Shown here: piece by piece, positions 57,635-64,000 of the stretch | How positions within the stretch are numbered: position 1 is the stretch's first letter | How the letters are laid out: every line of letters begins with the position of its first letter | DNA from: Enoplosus armatus | Lineage: Eukaryota > Chordata > Actinopteri > Centrarchiformes > Enoplosidae | DNA length: 64,000 bases | Reading direction: 5' to 3' | Assembly (NCBI RefSeq): GCF_043641665.1 | Contig: NC_092189.1 | Span: 7,085,333-7,149,332, forward strand | Notes under the pieces: generated by a model | What the model saw: only the letters and a program-made list of their open reading frames with translations | Told to the model about the DNA's origin: nothing | The model's database searches: none | Position numbers and translations under genes: made by a program

Positions 57635-60600
57635 GGCTTGATCACAGCGTTTCCTACCCCGTGGCTGTGCTCTGCCCTTATATCTTAACAGTGTTGTTGG
57701 CGTACAGGCCGTAGCTCTGCAGCTCTGTGTAGGGGGCGCTAGCACCACTGTCTAAGGCTGAGCAGTGAAAGGCCTGAGCGGCTGAGGCGGCAGCGGCTCG
57801 CGCGGTGGACACCTTCATTCGGCGCGACTCGGTCCTGGACTTGTAGCAGAACTCCACCAGCGCCACCAGCATGGCCAGGCCCAGGCCGCCGATCAGGATG
57901 TAGAAGACTCCCGCCACATTGCTGAGGCTCAGAGCGCTCGTCTTGTCCTGGAGTGGGGAGGGGGGGCGGCAGAGCAGAGTGGTGAGGAGCAATAGAAAAA
58001 CTGAAGACAGACACACTGATTCACACACACACACACACACACACACTTATAGACTTACAAGTGCAAGGACTCATATGCATTATACACACAAATATACACA
58101 CACACTCAAACCCACACACATTTAAACGAGTCTACATACACACACACACACACACACACACTTGCACGCACACACAAACACACACACACACAAACACGTA
58201 CAGTATACATATGAGACTGACTAATTAGGCTCACAAAGACACAAATTACAGTCGTGTAAAGAACACATATTGTCCAAGACAAGACGACCACACACAGAAC
58301 TCATATTTTTAGAGGCCTGTCTCACAAAGTAAGGACTCAGTATGATACTTTGGATCTAGTAACTAATGATGCAGACCAGACCTGGAAGATATTTTTGTCC
58401 AAGGCTTACGGCTGAAAACATACTGTACATTCTCACAAAACAGCACGCACGGTGGGTAGTTGGAAAAGCCAATAATGAAATCTACTGCTGCATATTAATT
58501 GCACTGAAATTCTCCCAGTGACTGGTTAAACGCAGACTGTTGGACTCCATCAGTGCAGGAAGAGAGAGTATGAGCTTCACGATGACACTGTCATGTAAAT
58601 AAGACGTACTCTGCTTGTGCCCTAATGACGAGCGGTGATCAGAGTTTTTAATTTAAAAAAAGGAAGAATGTCTGCACACAGAAAATTAGCTCCTGCTGAT
58701 TTATTCAAGCTACAATTTTGGTCACAGGCCTTTATCAAGTCTTTTTTAATTCGACAAATCATACTCCTGTAGCGCTCCTCTCTGCATCAACAGAGGCAAC
58801 ATTAATGAAACTTTTTTTTTCTTATATTTATTCACCCTGTAATTTCTTCATGAGAAAAAAAGACAAACCTACTTATTTCCCATACATATTCCAGGCTACT
58901 TAGCATATGTTGAAGCTAGTTGGTCACCAGCTTTCTGAGACTAGCCATCCAGAATCACCGCTGTAAGATTAGATTAGTGAAACCACATACTAACTCAAAG
59001 AGACACAGACTTTATTGAACTTGCTTTGTGAGACAGGCCCCAGATATTAAAAACAAATACTGATCTAGATTTTTTATGACTTCTTTATGCAATTCTAAAC
59101 ATTTTAGACAATGCCTAAATCAACCTTTTGAGTCAAAATACTCACATACGACTGTTTTTCTCAAGATTACATTTCGTGAGGGAGGAGGTGTAGGTAAAGT
59201 GCATAAACACCCCACAACACATGCATTCATGCAGCAACAGCACAAACAAGTTCAACATCGCTCTATATTATGGGTCAGTATTCTACATTTATGCCTATTT
59301 ATAGTCTGTAATGAAATGCATTAAGATTAAGACTTAACTCAGTCCACCTAAAGGGCTCTCATGGAACAATGGCGTCTAACGAGGATGTGATCTCATGTAA
59401 ATCCGTTTGGGGAATACCTTTGTGTCACTTGAAGAGATTAATGCTGCATGGAAAGCTATAGTTCTGTTAGGACGGTTTACACTTTATTATGCCTCTATTT
59501 GCATTTGAGCTTATAGTTAACTCAGTATATCGGCCCCAGTGACATTCAGGCTTTTATTTGCTCTATTCACTTAAATAAATCGTTTTTAACCACAAAGGGC
59601 AAATTTGCATTAGAATACATTTAGTCTTTTTTGGCCAAATATTATCTATACACCCTGGCATTTAGTAGCTTTGTGTTATTCTATTAACGGTTTTATACCA
59701 GGGCACGTGTGTCAAACTATGTGCTATGGAGGACTGAGAGTTTGCAGGTCCAAACACGGACAACAACAAGCGATTTCAAAGACCAATTCCTTTTCTCTGG
59801 CTGAATTTATGTTCAGCCCCTGGAGCTGTGTTTGCAAAGCTTCCTAGAGTTGACCCTTGTGGCTAAATCCTTAGCAATGTTTTAGAATGAATGTGTGTGT
59901 CAAAACTTTCTACTTAAAAACACAATTAAAACCAACCAAAGAAAAAAGCTACAGAATAAAGTGTCTTAGCCCTTCACACAGCTAATAACTGTTGTAGTAG
60001 TGAGTTGGACTTGTTTTAGAGAGCTTGGGAGGTTTTTAAGCAGATGAGAAAATTGCTGCAGATAAAAAGCATCACATATTCAGGTTGTAAGTACCACTCA
60101 AATATTAAAAGAATAGCTTATTCCCTTCTTACTGAGAGTTAGGTCAGCAACACTGTCATCCCTGTATAGTAAATATGAAGTTAAAGCCAGCAGCCACTTA
60201 GCTTTACCTTAGCATTAACATGTTATACCTCCTTTGTTTATTACGTACAAAAACTGAAGTGTGAAAATGACACGTTGCGGTTTTAAGGGATGTGCCGCAC
60301 TTTGGTTTTTGTACGGATTAAATAAATGAACTTTAGAGGTGCTGGAAGGTAGGTAGAATCCTTGCTATGAGTCTTTAGCTTGGTTAAGAGCTCTCAGAAA
60401 ATATTCCCAGTTTGTTTGTAATATGTTTCCTGGACACTGAGCCCGTCATGGCACATGGTTTGACACTGCTGCACTATTAGTATCAAAATATAAGTAAGGG
60501 AAAGGAAGAAAGAAAAAAATCTTGACACTTGTAGTGACAGGATCAGAAGGCCCGCTGACATTTCAAGCACATACAGAGGTACCTGAGCTAAGTAGCAAGA

Positions 60601-63112
60601 ACTACATCAAGTGCAAATGCATGCAAGCAGAGTGGCAGACTTGGTGTGACTCGGGGTCAATCTAGCAGATTGACAGGGTTTACATTCATACATGCACACG
60701 CTACAGTGAGGGAGCTGGGACAGGAATATTATAAGGACCAGAATGCAAAGGTTACGGCTCAACATGTTCGAAGGGTTCAGCAAAGTCCAACGACCTAATG
60801 TCATCATCTGTCTCCCTTACGTCCTTCTGTGTTTCTTTTTCCTACTCTTTCTCCTTGGGAAGGAGTTGTATTCGAAGAAATTGCTTTCAGAGTGATTCAT
60901 ATTTAATCTACAGTACAAACTCAAGGTTATCATCACACTTGATCTGTGTATGTGTCTGTGTGTGTGTTTGGACAATCTATCATAAAAGGATTTAGCCTAC
61001 CTAGACGGTAGCTGTAGTCTCTGTATGTATAACAAAGCATTGTAACAATCCTAACTAATCCACCACACATTATTTGTACACGCTGGTGATGAACATTAAA
61101 TCTCTGACAACACAAGCTCATCAGTGGGAACAAATCGACACCAGAACACCACCAGAGTACTGGCCCGAATATAAGACTTCTGGAAATTACAAAAGTTTCA
61201 AAAGTGAGGTCGTATCACATTAGAAGACTGGATTTTTTTTTGTATCCACATCAGCAGAAGTCCTCTGATTTGATAAAATGTATCAGCTGCCCGTGTGACA
61301 CTCAATGCTTACTTGAAGAATAAGATATATTAAGCTAGCTTGTGTTAGTGTTGCTGTATCTGCTAGCATTGATGAAGCCCAAAAGTCTCCAGCAAGCCCA
61401 GTTTAAAGTGAGACTATGTTACTTTTGAAAGAAAAATAAACCATTTGTTCTACTGCCAATCAAAAGTTGAATTCATAAGGGATAAAATATGTTTTGCTTA
61501 ATTAGATACACACAGGGGTTTAGCTTCTAAAGCCTTACCTGGTCTGGTATGACCAGTAGCTTTTGGTGGCTAATGTTAGCTAATGTTGGCAAACCCCAGA
61601 TAGATATTGCTGTGTAACTAATGCTTTATGAGTCTTCTCTATTTGCACTTTAGCATATATCATGGTCTTTTGATTGACATTTATGGTCACGGTGGCTGCT
61701 GTTCAGCAAAAGTTACATAGGCTCATTTTAACCTATAGAAGTTTTCTGCTGCCTCGTGTTAATGTTACAGCAGAAATGGATTGGGCAGTCATTTGTCAGG
61801 TGGTGTCATTTTTGGACATGACTACCCAGAAAGACAGTAAAAATTAAAACATTTTTTGATAGTAAAAGTATTTTCCTGTATTCTTCACAAATAACTTTTT
61901 AAAATGGGCTATTTTTGTTGATTATTATTTTGAATACTTTACTGCTTCTTCATTTAAATGTTACAATACTTTTTAAAAGTGTTTCTCATCTTTAAAAGTC
62001 TGTATCCAAAAACGTGTTGCAAAATGGGGGTGTCGTCTTATGTTCGGACCAATACAGTAGTACTGCTAGAGCCACATGGGGAGTAATGCTCAGTGTAATA
62101 GAGGCTGCGGGTTGGACTTGGGGCTGGTCTAGGATCAGGGCAGGGTTGTGCTGAGGGGGGGGGGTGTTGTGAGGTGACAGGTTTGGGTTGGAGACTAACC
62201 TTTCTTCCGGAGTCCTTGCTGCCACACTCCCCCTTATCGTACCACCATTTGTTTTTCAGTTTGTCTAAGACGGCTTGCTCATTGAGTTTCAACACCGCTA
62301 GGTTTACTGGGATTCTTCCAACCATAAGGAAATAACATAAATAACATATTATACCATGTTATTTTATGTTATTAATTCAGAGACACAGAGCAGCAAATAC
62401 AGACACACGTCAATGCTTAAGCTTGCTTATTGGTCAAAAAATAAAATGAAATTAAAAAAACTCATCACACACACCACACACACACACACACACATATATA
62501 GCATAAACATCATTAGAAACATCAGAGTCAAAGTGATATGCATTAATACTCCATCTAGCTTGGTTGGCTTGCTCCCTAAAGCAGTAGATGTGTATTACTA
62601 TATCACTTTGGGTAACCGGCACACTGCTTACCCTCACTCAACACGGATGTCTGAATTGTATCTTTTGTCAAAACTATCAAAATATCATTGAGCACGGGGG
62701 GCCCAGCTGGTTTAATTACTACATGTTGGTAAATTCTAAATCAGAGTTGTTCCTTTTGTTTGAGCAGCAGATAGGATACAACATTTCCCCCTCTGTGGTT
62801 TTCAAATTCAGCCACCGCAGGCCAAATAATCACCCCCCCACCCCCACCCCGGCACTTTTCCTTTGCTCTACGCCACACCACAGAGAGATTAAGTGCTGCT
62901 AGAGTGGTAGTGCAGTGTGGGCCTGCCGGTTACCCCCCACCCACCCCACTCCCAGTGGTGGTGGGTTACCCGCAGGTTTTATCAAACTGGCTCTGACCTT
63001 GGAGTCCCCGCCCCCGCTGCCGCACTCTCCCTTGTCGTACCACCACTTGTTTTTCAATTTGTCCAAGAGGCCCTGCTCGTTCAGTTTTAACACTGCCAGG
63101 TTTACTGGGTTT
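55668..63112 (-). CDS. gria1: GRIA1 (AMPA receptor GluA1) C-terminal part, 5' portion off the right edge
   Basis: GluA1 is a pore-forming subunit of AMPA-type glutamate receptors at excitatory synapses. Four coding exons are present: flop 63112-62998, flip 62314-62200, TM4 57947-57813 (or on to the stop at 57678) and the last coding exon 55835-55668. Flop and flip are mutually exclusive, begin with the last base of an Arg codon and have equal length (115 nt). The mature order would be flip or flop, [20 protein letters not shown] (TM4), then a tail. The long-tail exon matches GluA1 ([18 protein letters not shown]), which separates it from GluA2-4. The exons coding the extracellular domain and TM1-3 are not in the window. 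Paralogue a or b cannot be decided. Confidence 0.96.
55836..57677 (-). other. gria1 last intron, or 3' UTR of the short-tail transcript
   Basis: 1.8 kb between the TVKI stop and the long-tail exon. It holds a (CAT)n run at 57593-57634 and a minus-strand AATAAA at 56030-56035, which could serve a short-tail transcript. No GFCLIPQ-coding micro-exon was found by eye. Confidence 0.45.
57593..57634. repeat. (CAT)n microsatellite
   Basis: About 13 trinucleotide units just downstream of the gria1 short-tail stop codon, so it would lie in the 3' UTR of a short-tail mRNA. Confidence 0.95.
57678..57947 (-). CDS. gria1: gria1 TM4 exon with a read-through short tail ending TVKI
   Basis: The exon opens after cccactccag with [20 protein letters not shown] and the rest of TM4, then [14 protein letters not shown]. 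At that point (57813/57812) the minus strand reads aag|gtgtcc, a possible donor for the long tail. If it is not used, the frame stays open for 44 more residues ([15 protein letters not shown]..., [18 protein letters not shown]) to TAA at 57680-57678. The end aligns with the short tails of GluA2 and GluA3 (YNVYGIESVKI). The Val codon overlaps the donor exactly as in GluA2 (RMKVAK). Which form dominates cannot be told from DNA. Confidence 0.85.
   Translation of the reverse strand, partial: DKTSALSLSNVAGVFYILIGGLGLAMLVALVEFCYKSRTESRRMKVSTARAAAASAAQAFHCSALDSGASAPYTELQSYGLYANNTVKI
57948..62199 (-). other. gria1 intron between flip and TM4 exons
   Basis: 4.25 kb without coding signal. It contains (CA)n at 58021-58047 and 58135-58161 and a dispersed percomorph repeat at about 60100-60410. 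Confidence 0.75.
60100..60410 (+). repeat. dispersed percomorph repeat in a gria1 intron
   Basis: Blocks such as agccagcagccacttagctt, ttagcattaacatgttatac, ctttgtttattacgtacaaa and aactgaagtgtgaaaatgac occur in the order found in a high-copy repeat of perch-like fishes that includes ttagcttagcataaagactg. It is diverged and its termini are indistinct. Confidence 0.6.
62200..62314 (-). CDS. gria1: gria1 flip exon
   Basis: Codes [30 protein letters not shown] and GSKDSGRK. The AVLDKL and KDSG parts mark it as flip, but the residue after LKL is Asn, as in flop, where mammalian flip has Ser. The acceptor is ttggaag and the donor gttagt. Confidence 0.93.
62315..62997 (-). other. gria1 intron between flop and flip exons
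   Basis: 683 bp with a (CA)n at 62469-62493 and a C-rich stretch near 62830-62850 that becomes G-rich on the sense strand. Elements controlling flip/flop choice would be expected in or beside this intron, but none is recognisable. Confidence 0.7.
62998..63112 (-). CDS. gria1: gria1 flop exon
   Basis: After one base finishing an Arg codon it codes [30 protein letters not shown] and GSGGGDSK, the flop signature (GLLDKL and GGGDSK). The acceptor is ttttcaag and the donor gtcaga. It lies upstream of flip in transcription order, as in mammals. The module forms part of the ligand-binding domain dimer interface that sets desensitisation. Confidence 0.96.
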
Positions 63113-64000
63113 CTTGAAAATAATATAAAACGGCAGCCATTAGGAGACACTCTATGGGACAGATATAAAGAGATTGGGCGAATGGTGGTGGTGATTATGA
63201 CAACATTGACTTACGATTAGAAGCTCCTGCATATAACTACTGATATGAAGCAGGAGTACTGGCTTTAGATGCATGTGTTAGTTAGTAGTATATCTGCAAT
63301 GGGCTGAAATGCTGAGCGCCCATACAGTAGCAGAGTCAGGTTTTACCAAGCAGGGGCCTCAGAAGGAGGCAGAGCAGACACTATAAATGGAGATACCTTG
63401 GAGGCTGAAGTCTGTCTACAGATGGTCATTTCCTTTCAGTGGCAGCAGCATACAGACTGCTATGGTAACTAACCTAACAATATTCAACCCATAACGGCAT
63501 CCTGGTGAATAGAAGCCTGTGTTGATTACTTTATAACAATCAGCAGACAAATGCTTTTAATGTTTGAACTGTTAGGTTAAACAGGCTGAAAGGAAACCAA
63601 CTACAGATGGAGTCCTGAACATGGATCTATACGAACCACCTCATCCAAAGTATCTCCCCAAGGCTTGCTCTGTCTCTCTGGTGAGTGTGTGTGTGTATTT
63701 CCTATAGCTGACTGGGCGTAGACAAAGACTCTCTCCATCCACAAGTCACAGAAAGGCAGAATCTGCAATCAGAATTTGCATAAAAGAAGTCAAGATTACA
63801 GCCTTTGCCAGATTGCCCTTTCCTCCAAATCAGTGTCAATTATTCTGCGCAGCAACAATTTAGTTTGGTGATAGTCTGCCTTTCTCACCAGCAGATGCAA
63901 AAGAGTCTTTATCCCCAACCTTGAGTGCACAAAAACAGCTGTAGGGAAACACATCTATCCTCAGAGCTGGTAAAACCTCTGAATTCTTTCTCAGCCCAGC
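63113..64000 (-). other. gria1 intron upstream of flop
   Basis: No match to the preceding AMPA-receptor exon (ending GIATPKGSALR) was found on the minus strand, so the whole stretch is taken as intron. Confidence 0.7.

Overview
The window is vertebrate genomic DNA, almost certainly from a teleost and probably a percomorph. It has short GT-AG introns, dense (CA)n/(GT)n microsatellites, several dispersed repeats that look typical of fish genomes, and split genes whose exons translate to proteins very close to their mammalian orthologues. Every gene was reconstructed by hand from splice signals and reading-frame continuity. All statements about families come from recalled knowledge; no database search was run.

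Layout, left to right. (1) Bases 40-9072, minus strand: 5' half of cyfip2, a WAVE-complex subunit. There are ten exons here, the first being 5' UTR plus the start; residues 1-409 are coded here and the gene runs off the left edge. A candidate noncoding first exon and GC-rich promoter lie near 9.07-9.56 kb. (2) 11449-16897, minus strand: a complete 17-exon itk (Tec-family T-cell kinase), 617 residues, head-to-tail upstream of cyfip2. (3) 20365-21129, plus strand: med7 (Mediator subunit) with an intronless coding region, divergent from itk. (4) 23300-31251, plus strand: a complete 12-exon LONRF1-like RING/LON gene, 596 residues. (5) 31.3-52 kb: a gene-poor interval between convergent genes, holding repeats, microsatellites and a 544-bp inverted-repeat transposon. 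(6) About 52.1-63.1 kb, minus strand: 3' end of gria1 (AMPA receptor GluA1), with flop and flip exons, the TM4 exon, the last coding exon and a probable long 3' UTR; the rest lies beyond the right edge.

ITK, CYFIP2 and MED7 are neighbours in the same relative orientation on human 5q33, so this is a conserved block. The LONRF1-like gene next to med7 and the nearby gria1 are a fish arrangement as far as I know. The genes do not form a pathway: cyfip2 and gria1 act at synapses and on actin, itk in T-cell receptor signalling, med7 in transcription, and the LONRF protein in ubiquitin-dependent quality control.

The most interesting signals are in gria1. The TM4 exon reads through a possible splice donor into a 44-residue tail ending in TVKI, a PDZ-ligand-like end similar to the SVKI of GluA2/3, as an alternative to the usual long GluA1 tail. 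The flip exon carries Asn where mammalian flip has Ser. In itk, one intron needs a GC-AG boundary and the kinase gatekeeper is Ser instead of the Phe of human ITK.
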